Below, one piece after another: positions 32,546 through 40,672 of a stretch of 64,000 nt of DNA (the first letter of the stretch is position 1; each line of letters begins with the position of its first letter). Position numbers and translations under genes: made by a program. The notes under the pieces were generated by a model. It was not told the DNA's origin and made no database searches. It saw nothing but the letters and a program-made list of their open reading frames with translations. This DNA is from Flavobacteriales bacterium (lineage in GTDB: Bacteria > Bacteroidota > Bacteroidia > Flavobacteriales_F > PHOS-HE28). Location: contig JADJTW010000003.1 in the NCBI GenBank assembly GCA_016710965.1, positions 62,001 through 126,000 of the forward strand, given 5' to 3'.

Positions 32546-32946
32546 ACCCAAACACCAACACTGCCATGCTTGCTACCATGACCAAGAGCGAAGCCAGGAA
32601 CTTCGAAAAACCCGATGAAGTGCGCACCTTCCCGAAAGGACGCCTCGAACTGATCACCATAGGCGGCGCTACCATCGGCCGCGGCATCTTCGAGCCCGGC
32701 TGGCGCTGGAGCACCAGCGTAATGCCCATCGCGAAGACCAAGAGCTGCGAAGCGCCGCATTTCCAATACCACGTGGCCGGCATCCTGCACGTGGTGATGG
32801 ACGACGGCACCGAATACGACCTCAAGCCAGGTGATGTATCCCTGCTTCCCAGCGGCCATGATGCATGGACCGTGGGGGACGAAGCCGCCATCGTGATCGA
32901 CTTCCAGGGCATGGTGGACTATGCCTCCGGAACGCACAAGCACTAG
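32542..32946 (+). CDS. Cupin-domain protein
   Basis: 134-aa single-domain cupin. Metal-binding-type positions are visible in the two motifs: HFQYHVAGILHVVMDDGTEY (about 73-92) and DVSLLPSGHDAWTVGDE (about 97-113). After the start, FEKPDEVRTFPKGRLELI and EPGWRWSTSVMPIAKT give the usual barrel strands. Downstream of an AraC-type regulator, whose own sensor is cupin-like. Enzymatic or binding role unknown. Later in-frame ATGs at codons 9 and 13 are possible starts. Confidence 0.85.
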   Translation: MNPNTNTAMLATMTKSEARNFEKPDEVRTFPKGRLELITIGGATIGRGIFEPGWRWSTSVMPIAKTKSCEAPHFQYHVAGILHVVMDDGTEYDLKPGDVSLLPSGHDAWTVGDEAAIVIDFQGMVDYASGTHKH

Positions 32947-32953
32947 GCCACCA

Positions 32954-34183
32954 CTACCCTTCCGCCGCTCCCTTGCCCGCCAGCCATCCCGTGCTCCATG
33001 CCGCTTGGAAGTTGAAGCCGCCGGTGATGCCGTCGATGTCGAGCACCTCACCAGCGAAGTGCAAGCCGGGCGCCACGCGACTGACCATCGTGTGCGGATC
33101 GATCTGGTGCAATGCGACGCCACCCGCCGTGACGAACTCTTCTTTGAAAGTGGTCTTGCCCCGCGCAGCGTAGCGGTCGTTGGTGAGAACATCCAGCAGG
33201 CGGTCCATGCCCCTCCTTCCCAATTCGCCCAAGGGCTTGGCAGGCGGAAGACCTGAGCGTGCGATGAGGTAAGCCCGGAGCCGCGCCGGAAGATCGAAAG
33301 CCTCCGCGTTGGACAATTGCCGGTGCGGATGCGCGGAGGCTTCAACGCTGAGAAGCTCCCGTGCCTGCACTTCTTCGAGATCGCCGAGCCAGTCCACGAG
33401 TACGGTGAACGTGTAGTGCATGTCGTGCAGCGTGCGCGCGCCAAAGGCGCTAAGGCGCAGGACAGCGGGACCGCTCAAGCCCCAATGCGTAATGAGCAGC
33501 GCGCCTGTGCTTTCCAATTTGGACCCGGCAATGCGGAGACGGACGTTTGGCGCCGCCACGCCCATGAGCTCCCGGATCGGATCATCGGGGAGGTTGAAGG
33601 TGAAAAGCGAAGGCACTGCTGGTACCACATCATGCCCTAGATCGGCCAGCCACGCCAGGCCATCGTCCTTGGGCGACCCGCCAGTGGCCACTACCACCCT
33701 ATCCGCCTCGATGGTGCCTTCGGGCGTACTCAGCATCCAGCCATCACCATGGCGCTTCAAGTGCGTGACCGGACAATGGAGCTTCAGCATCACGTCGGCG
33801 TTGCGCGCCTCTCCATGCAGCGCATCGATCACCGTTCGGGAGTCATCCGTCACGGGGAACATGCGACCGTCCTTTTCCACTTTCAGCGGCACGCCACGAG
33901 CAGTGAACCAGGCCACGGCTTGCGGCTGGCCCCATGCGACGAAGACCTTGCGCAAGAAGGCTTCGCCACGCGGGTAGTTGCGCGCCAGCCTTCGCGGCTC
34001 GGTGCAATGATGCGTTACGTTGCATCGGCCGCCGCCACTGATGCGGACCTTGGCCAGCCACTTGTCGCTCTTCTCCAAGAGCAGCACCTGCGCATCGGGC
34101 CGGTGCGCCTTCGCGCTGATGGCGGCCATGAAGCCAGCCGCGCCTCCACCGATGACCGCGATGCGCAAGAGAGCGGGCGGCAT
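32954..34183 (-). CDS. BaiN/HI0933-type NAD(P)/FAD-dependent oxidoreductase
   Basis: 409-aa flavoprotein with the N-terminal dinucleotide-binding motif IAVIGGGAAGFMAAISA (8-24), the family signature ISGGGRCNVTH (about 48-58), VVATGGSPKDDGLAWLADLG and a C-terminal FAD contact GLHFAGEVLDIDGITGGFNF. Members are annotated as aminoacetone oxidase-like or BaiN-type; their physiological reaction is unsettled. It starts 13 nt after the OmpA lipoprotein stop and probably shares its promoter. Confidence 0.9.
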   Translation of the reverse strand: MPPALLRIAVIGGGAAGFMAAISAKAHRPDAQVLLLEKSDKWLAKVRISGGGRCNVTHHCTEPRRLARNYPRGEAFLRKVFVAWGQPQAVAWFTARGVPLKVEKDGRMFPVTDDSRTVIDALHGEARNADVMLKLHCPVTHLKRHGDGWMLSTPEGTIEADRVVVATGGSPKDDGLAWLADLGHDVVPAVPSLFTFNLPDDPIRELMGVAAPNVRLRIAGSKLESTGALLITHWGLSGPAVLRLSAFGARTLHDMHYTFTVLVDWLGDLEEVQARELLSVEASAHPHRQLSNAEAFDLPARLRAYLIARSGLPPAKPLGELGRRGMDRLLDVLTNDRYAARGKTTFKEEFVTAGGVALHQIDPHTMVSRVAPGLHFAGEVLDIDGITGGFNFQAAWSTGWLAGKGAAEG

Positions 34184-34196
34184 CGACGACCGGCCG

Positions 34197-35090
34197 CTAT
34201 TGACCAGAGCTCGCCTTCTTCAGCCCATCCTCGATCATGCCGTAGAACTGATCGAGCTTTGGCAGGATGACGATGCGGATGCGGCGATTGGTGGAGCGGT
34301 TCTCCGCTGTGTCGTTGGCCACAAGCGGCACATATTCGCTGCGACCACCCGCAGTGATACGGGCGGGATCCACAGCGTAGTCCTTCTGCAACACCCGGGC
34401 GATGGTGGTGGCGCGTGAGGCGCTCAGGTCCCAATTATCCTTGAAGCAATCGCGGCTGATGGGGACGTTGTCTGTATGGCCCTCCACCAGCACTTCCATG
34501 TCGGGCTTGTCGTTGAGCACAGTGGCCACCTTGGCGAGCACCTCCTTGGCGCGAGGCGATAGCTGCGTGCTGCCGCTGTTGAAGAGCATCTTGTCGCTGA
34601 GCGAGATGAAGACCACGCTCTTCTCCACGTTCACCACCACATCGGTGTCGTTGAGGTTGCCCAATGAGCTCTTGAGGCTCACGACGAGCGCAAGCGTCAC
34701 GGAATCCTTCTTCGACAGCGCATCGTGCAGGGTGCGTATGCGCAGGTCCTGCTCGCGGATCTGCTCCAATGAGCGCTCCAGGTTGGCGGCCTCTTGCTTG
34801 GAAAGCGTGGCCATCTGGCCAACGTTGTTGAGCAGGGCGGCGTTGGTGTTGCTCAACTCCCCCACTTGGTCACGCAGATGCTGATTGCTGCTCTCCAAAC
34901 CGGCCTTCTGGGCCTCGAGCACCGCCACCTGGCCGCGGCAGGCATCGAGGTCGCGATTGCACTCATCGAGCTTGCCGTGCAATGTTTCGTTCGACGCCTG
35001 AATGGCCACGTACTTCTTCTTCGAGACGCACGAGGTGACGAGCACGAAGGAGAGGCCGAGCGCGGCGAGGATAGCGGTGTTGCGTGTCAT
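34197..35090 (-). CDS. OmpA-family lipoprotein with coiled coil
   Basis: Lipoprotein signal MTRNTAILAALGLSFVLVTSCVSKKKY (lipobox VTSC), a long coiled coil (about 30-130, heptad-like LDECNRDLDACRGQVAVLEA) and a C-terminal OmpA peptidoglycan-binding domain (about 160-280) with LFNSGSTQLSPRAKEVLAKV, VEGHTDNVPIS, NWDLSASRATTIARVL and NRSTNRRIRIVI. It likely bridges outer membrane and peptidoglycan. Promoter box TACCTTCG is 21 nt upstream. Confidence 0.92.
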   Translation of the reverse strand: MTRNTAILAALGLSFVLVTSCVSKKKYVAIQASNETLHGKLDECNRDLDACRGQVAVLEAQKAGLESSNQHLRDQVGELSNTNAALLNNVGQMATLSKQEAANLERSLEQIREQDLRIRTLHDALSKKDSVTLALVVSLKSSLGNLNDTDVVVNVEKSVVFISLSDKMLFNSGSTQLSPRAKEVLAKVATVLNDKPDMEVLVEGHTDNVPISRDCFKDNWDLSASRATTIARVLQKDYAVDPARITAGGRSEYVPLVANDTAENRSTNRRIRIVILPKLDQFYGMIEDGLKKASSGQ

Positions 35091-35111
35091 GGTTTTCGCT
35101 GTATTGTGCCG

Positions 35112-35119
35112 CGAAGGTA
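35112..35119 (-). promoter_or_regulatory. TACCTTCG -7 box of the OmpA lipoprotein operon
   Basis: Minus-strand TACCTTCG, 21 nt before the ATG at 35090. Confidence 0.6.
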
Positions 35120-35173
35120 TCCGTTGGGCCCATGATCAAGCCCAAGGCTTCTGGCCATACGGATCCAGCCGCA

Positions 35174-36829
35174 TCATTCACTTTGCTTCACCACCACCTG
35201 CGCACTTCTTCTTCCATCATCAGTTTGCAACAGCAGAACATAGCTGCCGTTGGCCACGCCGTTCAGGTCGAGGGTAATGTGTTCGTTGGTGCATGACTGG
35301 AAGAGCACGGAGCGCCCGGTGGCATCGAGCAGTTGGAGCATCCCCGAACGGATCGGGCATTCGATGCGGACGTTCAGCATGGTCCTCGCAGGATTCGGGA
35401 ACGCATGCAAGCCAGAGTGTCGCGCAGGCTCCGCAAGACCGACGGGTGTGGCGCTCTTGATGATGGTGAAACGATCGCCGATGGTGCCGTCCTCGCGCAG
35501 GTATCGGCCATCGAGCCGCTCGCCTTCGATGTCGATGAGGAACGATCCGCACACCCCTGGCCCTCCCTCGGCGTGGTGCATCACTGGGTGATCCAAGGGT
35601 GCATCTGATTCGCTGCTGCCGCCATTTCCGCAGACCACATACACGGTGCCGTCCGGGGTGGTGCTCAACAAGTCCTTGTGGTACGGAGTCCCCGCATCGT
35701 AGTCGCCGCCGCTGCCATCGCGCAGCATGGTGGCCGTGTCGAACGAATCGGGGTCCCCGTAGTGGCCATGGATGAGATGGCTGCGCTCATACACGTGGCT
35801 GTGCCCGCCCAGCACGAGGTCCACGTCGAACGACTCCAGAACGGGCACCACACGCTCGCGCATGGCGGCCATCACGAACTCGGTCCAATCGGCACTGTCG
35901 TGCGAGCCTTTGGAGTACGGGGGTTGATGGAAGTACACCACGGTGAAGCGCCGTTGGTTCTGCGCGAGATCCAATTCCAGCCAGTCCGTCATGCGGTCGA
36001 TACCGTCCGAGAGGCCGAGCAGATCGTACACCTCGGAGTTGAGCGACACGAAGTGGGCATCGCCGAGATCGAAGGAGTAGAAGAGCTCCAGCCCTGAAGC
36101 GACACCACCGGCCTCGCCCTGTTGGGGCACTTCAACCAGATCATAGTAAGGGCCTTCATGGTCTTCCAAGGCGATGCTGCTGTACGGGATCCCGAACAGC
36201 GCGCTCTGTTGCCAGATGGCATTGTAGTCATGATTGCCGGGCGTGGGATAGAACGGCATCCACCGAAAGATGTCCGAGAAGCCTTGCCATTGGAATAGCT
36301 TGGCTTGGTACTCGGCATCGGTACCGTTGTCATAGACGTTGTCACCGAGCCATATCCACAGATCAGTGGCTGCCGCGGCCTGCGTTTCGAAGGACTGCTT
36401 CACCCCCACCTGGTGGTCGTTACCCTTGCCGAAATCGCCAAGTGCCCATGCACGCACATGCTGGGGGCTGCCCGGTAGCGGCAGCGTGCGGAAGCGGTGC
36501 AGATTGTCGGCACCGGCGAGCATGGTCCCATTGGCGCCCACCGCATAGTAGTACGTGGTGGCGGCTTGCAGTCCGATGATGCGTGCCCGATGGTCCGTCA
36601 CAAGCGTGGCGCTGCTGCTCACCAGCACCAGTGAATCAGGATGCGGCCCGCACCACAAGCGCGTGTTGCTTGCCACGTTGGTGCGCCACAAGACGCTCAT
36701 TCCATCACGCGTAGGCATCTGCAAGTAAGGTCCGCGAACAACATACTGCCCATGCGTTGCCATGCCGTTCAGAACAAGCACGACGATGGCAGCAACGGAA
36801 CGCCAGGGTCCGATTCGGCGATCGGTCAT
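35174..36829 (-). CDS. Secreted purple acid phosphatase-like metallophosphatase with T9SS sorting domain
   Basis: 551 aa. Signal region SVAAIVVLVLNGMATHGQ, an N-terminal fibronectin-like domain of purple acid phosphatases (VVRGPYLQMPTRDGMSVLW), then the calcineurin-like core with metal ligands in ALGDFGKG, WLGDNVYDNG, PGNHDYN, FHQPPYS and GGHSHVYERS. The last ~75 residues (HAFPNPARTMLNVRI...) are a type A T9SS sorting domain. Predicted to release phosphate from extracellular esters. Its first four bases overlap the stop of the esterase gene, so the two are translationally coupled. Confidence 0.92.
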   Translation of the reverse strand: MTDRRIGPWRSVAAIVVLVLNGMATHGQYVVRGPYLQMPTRDGMSVLWRTNVASNTRLWCGPHPDSLVLVSSSATLVTDHRARIIGLQAATTYYYAVGANGTMLAGADNLHRFRTLPLPGSPQHVRAWALGDFGKGNDHQVGVKQSFETQAAAATDLWIWLGDNVYDNGTDAEYQAKLFQWQGFSDIFRWMPFYPTPGNHDYNAIWQQSALFGIPYSSIALEDHEGPYYDLVEVPQQGEAGGVASGLELFYSFDLGDAHFVSLNSEVYDLLGLSDGIDRMTDWLELDLAQNQRRFTVVYFHQPPYSKGSHDSADWTEFVMAAMRERVVPVLESFDVDLVLGGHSHVYERSHLIHGHYGDPDSFDTATMLRDGSGGDYDAGTPYHKDLLSTTPDGTVYVVCGNGGSSESDAPLDHPVMHHAEGGPGVCGSFLIDIEGERLDGRYLREDGTIGDRFTIIKSATPVGLAEPARHSGLHAFPNPARTMLNVRIECPIRSGMLQLLDATGRSVLFQSCTNEHITLDLNGVANGSYVLLLQTDDGRRSAQVVVKQSE

Positions 36830-37953
36830 GGGAGCACGATGCGCTTCACCAGCCTGCGCCCTTCCTCCTCCACGATGACCAGCACAAGACCGGGTGATCG
36901 TGCCTGGAGCCGGATCTCGCGATCCGCCGTGCGTGCGCTTGAGATGGCACGACCAAGAGCATCGCAGAGCGTGATCGAGCGCATGCCGCTGCGTGCGAAG
37001 CGGATGAGCACCGCGTTGCTCGATGGCTCGGTCGCAGCCATGAAGGAGACATCTTCGTCCATGGCGTCGATTCCTGCCTGCAGTTCATCCAGCCGGTAGC
37101 GGCTGAAGAAGCGCCAGATCTCGTTGCTCGCGTCCATGTCCTGGTTGGTAACGCCGATGGTGACATTCGCGCCAGGCCAGGTATGGCCGCCGCCCAGCAC
37201 CTTGAAGAGTTCAACGGTGCTTCCCGCATCGCCCGATCCGTACACCCAATGCTCTGCGGTGCAGCCGTCGGTGAGCACGGTATTGGGCACTGGTGCGATC
37301 ATGGGTGGTAGGATGCAATTGTTGAATTGGGCCCATGTGAGCACCAATTCCTCCACGGGAACGAGCCCGCTGCCGCCATAGTAGTTCACCGTGGGGTCCG
37401 CAGTACCGTGTATCTGCATCACGGGCGTTGGGTGTGTTGCCGCGCAACCCGTCATATGCGGGTAGATCATGGTGCCGGTAACGGAAGCGATGGCAGCGAA
37501 TCGATCGCTTGCGTAACACGCCAGTTCATGGCTCATGAAGCCTCCGTTGCTCATGCCGGTGCTGTATATCCGATTGGGATCGACCGTGTAGTGCGTGCTT
37601 ATCGTGTCGAGCAAGGCGACCAGGTAGCCGAGGTCGTCCACCGCGCTCGCACCGAACGTGTTCCAGAAGCGATTGCCGGTGCCATCGATGGTGCCGTTGG
37701 GATGCACGATGAGGAAATGCGCCGTGTCCGCAATGGGCCTGAAGTCGCCGTAGAACTCCTGCTGCACATTGTCGCTGCTGTAGCCGTGCAGATTGAAGAC
37801 GAGCGGAACCGCTGTGCCGGGCACGTAGGCCGCCGGGATGTACAGCCGGTGGTCGCGCAGGATGCCGTTGTGCAGGAAGGAGCCGGTGATCGTCTGCTGT
37901 CCTGCCAATAGAACAGGAAGGAGAGCGGAGAATGTCGCGAGCGATGAACGCAT
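36826..37953 (-). CDS. Secreted PHB depolymerase/feruloyl-esterase-like protein
   Basis: 375 aa: signal peptide MRSSLATFSALLPVLLAGQQ, an alpha/beta hydrolase of the LpqC/PHB depolymerase esterase type with oxyanion region VFNLHGYSSDN, nucleophile elbow TGMSNGGFMS (Ser near 140), IHGTADPTV for the Asp and LGGGHTWPG for the His, then a C-terminal sorting-like segment (ITLCDALGRAISSARTADRE) of T9SS type A. Start ATG 37953 is 24 nt after a TAGCTTGG box. It heads an operon with the purple acid phosphatase, suggesting joint breakdown of external esters. Confidence 0.87.
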   Translation of the reverse strand: MRSSLATFSALLPVLLAGQQTITGSFLHNGILRDHRLYIPAAYVPGTAVPLVFNLHGYSSDNVQQEFYGDFRPIADTAHFLIVHPNGTIDGTGNRFWNTFGASAVDDLGYLVALLDTISTHYTVDPNRIYSTGMSNGGFMSHELACYASDRFAAIASVTGTMIYPHMTGCAATHPTPVMQIHGTADPTVNYYGGSGLVPVEELVLTWAQFNNCILPPMIAPVPNTVLTDGCTAEHWVYGSGDAGSTVELFKVLGGGHTWPGANVTIGVTNQDMDASNEIWRFFSRYRLDELQAGIDAMDEDVSFMAATEPSSNAVLIRFARSGMRSITLCDALGRAISSARTADREIRLQARSPGLVLVIVEEEGRRLVKRIVLP

Positions 37954-37977
37954 GATGACGGGTTCGGTGAACGAGCA

Positions 37978-37985
37978 CCAAGCTA
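37978..37985 (-). promoter_or_regulatory. TAGCTTGG -7 box of the esterase-phosphatase operon
   Basis: Minus-strand TAGCTTGG, one mismatch to TAnnTTTG, 24 nt upstream of ATG 37953. Confidence 0.5.
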
Positions 37986-38007
37986 GAGCATGCGGGCGCT
38001 CGGCCAT

Positions 38008-38258
38008 TCACGATCGGTTGGTCGTAAGATCATCGGCTTCGACCAAGTACCAAGGACCTTCGGTGGGATGCGCGTTGGCCGCGACCATCACGATTCCTTC
38101 CGGCGCCATCAACACCTGTTGAAAACCAGGAGTTGGAAGCCCGGCTCCATGCGGTTAGCATTGGACTGCACAAGCAGGTGGCGCGCAGGCGGCCGGATCC
38201 GTGCTGTGGCCTTCGTTCCATCTTCCGCAAGCGGAAAAGCGCTCGTGCCCGTAGGCAT
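38008..38258 (-). pseudogene. Possible frameshifted small gene, unidentified
   Basis: Two minus-strand frames with strong coding character abut: one from ATG 38258 (MPTGTSAFPLAEDGTKATAR ... NRMEPGFQ) that stops at 38109, and one that reads MAPEGIVMVAANAHPTEGPW and ends at 38008. Codons in the second piece are almost all GNN, as in the real genes here. A single indel near 38115-38135 would join them into one protein of about 85 aa. No family recognised, and it overlaps the start of the plus-strand OmpA gene, so this is tentative. Confidence 0.3.
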
Positions 38259-38835
38259 GAAAGGAACACGGTTGGTGCTCATCCCTATCACGGTAGCCTG
38301 GCTCGCGGGCAGCCTCTGGTACATGCTGAGCCAGGGCGTTTGCAATTGCCTGCCGTCCTCCAGTCACGCGCCTGCCAACGCGGCCAGCCTCATCCACCTC
38401 GGGCCTGTCATCGAAACCACGCTATCGCCTGCCAACCCCGCGCAAACTGCTGCGATCGCTGGCGCAGTGGGAGATGGATTCGAGGCGTCCTTCCCCGATC
38501 TGACCTTGAGGTTCGTGAAGAACACGCAGGACCTGAACTTGAGCGAAGATGAAGTACGCTGGTGCGAGAACGCGCGCGCTCACCTTGCCCTGCACCCTCA
38601 TGCTCGTATTGTGGTAACCGGCCACACCGATGGCGACGGCGATGCAGATCTGAACAAGCGATTGTCCCTCATTCGTGCCGAAGTGGTTCGTGATCTTCTC
38701 ATTGGGACGGGACTGCCAGCGGACCGGATCCAAGCAGAAGGACTGGGAGCCACGCATCACATCGCGGACGATCTCACCAGCAAAGGCAAAGCGCTCAACC
38801 GCCGCGTGGAAATGCACGTGACTGACGGTGAGTAA
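38257..38835 (+). CDS. OmpA-domain membrane protein (192 aa)
   Basis: N-terminal membrane segment MKGTRLVLIPITVAWLAGSLWYML, a linker, then a compact OmpA/MotB-like domain (about 75-190) with LTLRFVKNTQDLNLSEDEVR, RIVVTGHTDGDGDADLNKRL and GLGATHHIADDLTSKGKALN ending in NRRVEMHV. It should bind peptidoglycan from the inner membrane side. I start at ATG 38257; the frame is open further upstream but without coding character. It precedes by 20 nt the helix-hairpin-helix membrane protein, with which it probably forms a pair. Confidence 0.82.
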   Translation: MKGTRLVLIPITVAWLAGSLWYMLSQGVCNCLPSSSHAPANAASLIHLGPVIETTLSPANPAQTAAIAGAVGDGFEASFPDLTLRFVKNTQDLNLSEDEVRWCENARAHLALHPHARIVVTGHTDGDGDADLNKRLSLIRAEVVRDLLIGTGLPADRIQAEGLGATHHIADDLTSKGKALNRRVEMHVTDGE

Positions 38836-38855
38836 CGACCGATCAACTGTCCACC

Positions 38856-39653
38856 ATGATCAACCCGACCGCCGAACTCTACACCGCCGGGATCGCCTGC
38901 CTGCTGCCTGTGCTGGTCATGCTCATGGGCTCGCTGCTGCTGGGCACGGCTATAGGACACTGGTTCGGCCCGGAGCCGAAGGATATCAGCGCTCCCTTGC
39001 ATGCCGAGATCCAGGCATTGGGCGAGAAGCTGGATGAGGCAGAAGCGAAGCTGGCCGTTTCCACCTCCATCATGATGCAGCGTTCAGCCCTGCGTGATGA
39101 AGACGCAGCGGCAGCGCGCATGGTAGTGCAGGAGGAGATCGCGGCACTGAATGCCCAGAACAGTTCCCTGAAGATGGCCCTTGCTGCGGCACGAAGGCCT
39201 GCACCTCCTGACCCTCGACCCCAAGATCCGGTGATGGCCGATCCCAAGCTGTTGGCGCGCATCGCGGATCTCGAGAGCGCCGCCCGCCGGGTGCCCGCGC
39301 TGCTCAAGGAAGTGCATGATCTGCGCGGCCTGTTCACGTCTGAAACGGCGAGCGGAACGCCCGATTACGCCGCTGTCTCCCGAGCATTCGGCAAGCGCAT
39401 CGTTCCTGACGACCTGAAGCTGGTGGAGGGGATCGGACCCAAGATCGCAGAGCACTTGGGCAAGCACGGATTGCGCTCTTGGAGCGAGGTGGCCAAGGCC
39501 AAGCCTGAGGAGATCAGGAAAGTTCTTGCCGAGGCCGGCGATCGATTCCTGCTCCATGATCCGAGCAGCTGGCCCAAGCAATGCCGCCTGATGGTGGAAC
39601 AGCGGTGGGAGGAGCTGCGGAAGTACCAGCGACAGATGCAGCGCGCACGCTAG
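38856..39653 (+). CDS. Membrane-anchored coiled-coil protein with C-terminal helix-hairpin-helix
   Basis: 265 aa: an N-terminal transmembrane helix (IACLLPVLVMLMGSLLLG, about 14-31), a coiled coil (about 45-110), a proline-rich linker and a C-terminal helix-hairpin-helix domain (DDLKLVEGIGPKIAEHLGKH, about 180-199). Such proteins are annotated as predicted 5' DNA nucleases (flap endonuclease-like HhH), but no nuclease catalytic residues are visible. Together with the OmpA-domain gene just upstream it may link envelope and DNA or RNA; that is speculation. Confidence 0.8.
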   Translation: MINPTAELYTAGIACLLPVLVMLMGSLLLGTAIGHWFGPEPKDISAPLHAEIQALGEKLDEAEAKLAVSTSIMMQRSALRDEDAAAARMVVQEEIAALNAQNSSLKMALAAARRPAPPDPRPQDPVMADPKLLARIADLESAARRVPALLKEVHDLRGLFTSETASGTPDYAAVSRAFGKRIVPDDLKLVEGIGPKIAEHLGKHGLRSWSEVAKAKPEEIRKVLAEAGDRFLLHDPSSWPKQCRLMVEQRWEELRKYQRQMQRAR

Positions 39654-39657
39654 CGGG

Positions 39658-40518
39658 TCATTCGCGCGGCTTCCAGTGCATGAGCTCGAAGGCGCGGTAC
39701 ACGCTGCGGTGCAGGATCGTGGCGTGGGTCTCCTCCTTGAACGGCACGTACCACCATGTGAGGGGAGGTTGCGATCCTTCGGCGAACGCCTTCACGAAAG
39801 CGTCCATGTTGGCTTGCATGTCATCGCCCTCCATGCCGATGGAGATGTACACCTTCTTCTCGATGCCCGCATGCGTGGCCAGGAATCCGCTCGTGCGGGC
39901 GAGCAGCGATCCATTGTCCCACCAGAGGCTCGGGCTGACGATGACGTATTGATCGAAGAGGTCGGGTTGCTTGAAGAGGATCTCGGTGGCGAGCAGGCCG
40001 CCGAGCGACTGGCCGATGATCGTACGGAGCCGGTCGGTACGGTAGTGCTTGTCCACAAGCGGCTGAACCTCGTTGGCGATGAAGTTGATGAAGGCCTCAG
40101 AACCGCCGGAGTTGGGCACTTCTTCCAGATCGCTCTTCACGGTGCTGGGATGCGTGAAGTCATGCTTGCGAGCCACGTTGGCGATGCCCACCACGATGCT
40201 TTTGGGCATCAGGTCGTACATGTTCATGAATTGGACAAGGCCTGCGATATGCGGGAAGTCCTCGTTCGCCGAGCCGTCGAGCACGTAGATCACCGGGTAA
40301 CGCGCTGCGGTGTCCGTGGCATACCCGTCGGGCAGGTAGATGTTGAGAATGCGTTCCTGCTGGAGCACGGTGGAATGCAGTCGGCGTGTTTCTCCGAAGA
40401 TGAACGGCGATAGCGCGCTGTCCGCGCTCGTGGTTGTTGAACTGACTGCGGTCTCGTGCTCGGCTTGGCCGCATGCGGTGAGCGAGAGCAGCATGAGGAT
40501 GTTGGCGAAGTGGCGCAT
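39658..40518 (-). CDS. Lipoprotein alpha/beta hydrolase (esterase D/Fes-like)
   Basis: Lipoprotein signal MRHFANILMLLSLTACGQAEHE (lipobox LTAC) and an esterase domain of the Fes/YieL/enterochelin-esterase type: RILNIYLPDGYATDTAARYP, VIYVLDGSANEDF, nucleophile elbow IIGQSLGGLLATEIL (Ser near residue 160) and C-terminal EETHATILHRSVYRAF carrying the catalytic His. It probably hydrolyses siderophore or carbohydrate esters at the cell surface. I chose ATG 40518; ATGs at 40536 and 40557 are in frame. A TACATTCG box lies about 125 nt upstream. Confidence 0.85.
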   Translation of the reverse strand: MRHFANILMLLSLTACGQAEHETAVSSTTTSADSALSPFIFGETRRLHSTVLQQERILNIYLPDGYATDTAARYPVIYVLDGSANEDFPHIAGLVQFMNMYDLMPKSIVVGIANVARKHDFTHPSTVKSDLEEVPNSGGSEAFINFIANEVQPLVDKHYRTDRLRTIIGQSLGGLLATEILFKQPDLFDQYVIVSPSLWWDNGSLLARTSGFLATHAGIEKKVYISIGMEGDDMQANMDAFVKAFAEGSQPPLTWWYVPFKEETHATILHRSVYRAFELMHWKPRE

Positions 40519-40642
40519 GGAAATAGGGTTGTTCATTTGAGCGGTACGCAGCTTCATCGGTTATCTGGGGCGGCACACGGGCCAGGGGACCGAGCCCTCA
40601 TCGGCGAAGGAATGGCATTGCTCGCTCCGGCGGTGAGCGTGC

Positions 40643-40650
40643 CGAATGTA
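40643..40650 (-). promoter_or_regulatory. TACATTCG -7 box of the lipoprotein esterase
   Basis: Minus-strand TACATTCG, divergent from and 10 bp away from the plus-strand box at 40661. It implies a long leader (about 80-120 nt) for the esterase gene, unlike most genes here. Confidence 0.5.
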
Positions 40651-40660
40651 GCAGGCCGCT

Positions 40661-40668
40661 TACTTTCA
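40661..40668 (+). promoter_or_regulatory. TACTTTCA -7 box, leaderless position
   Basis: TACTTTCA ends 4 nt before the ATG at 40673, the same spacing as at 5137 and 21904. Confidence 0.6.
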
Positions 40669-40672
40669 GCCC

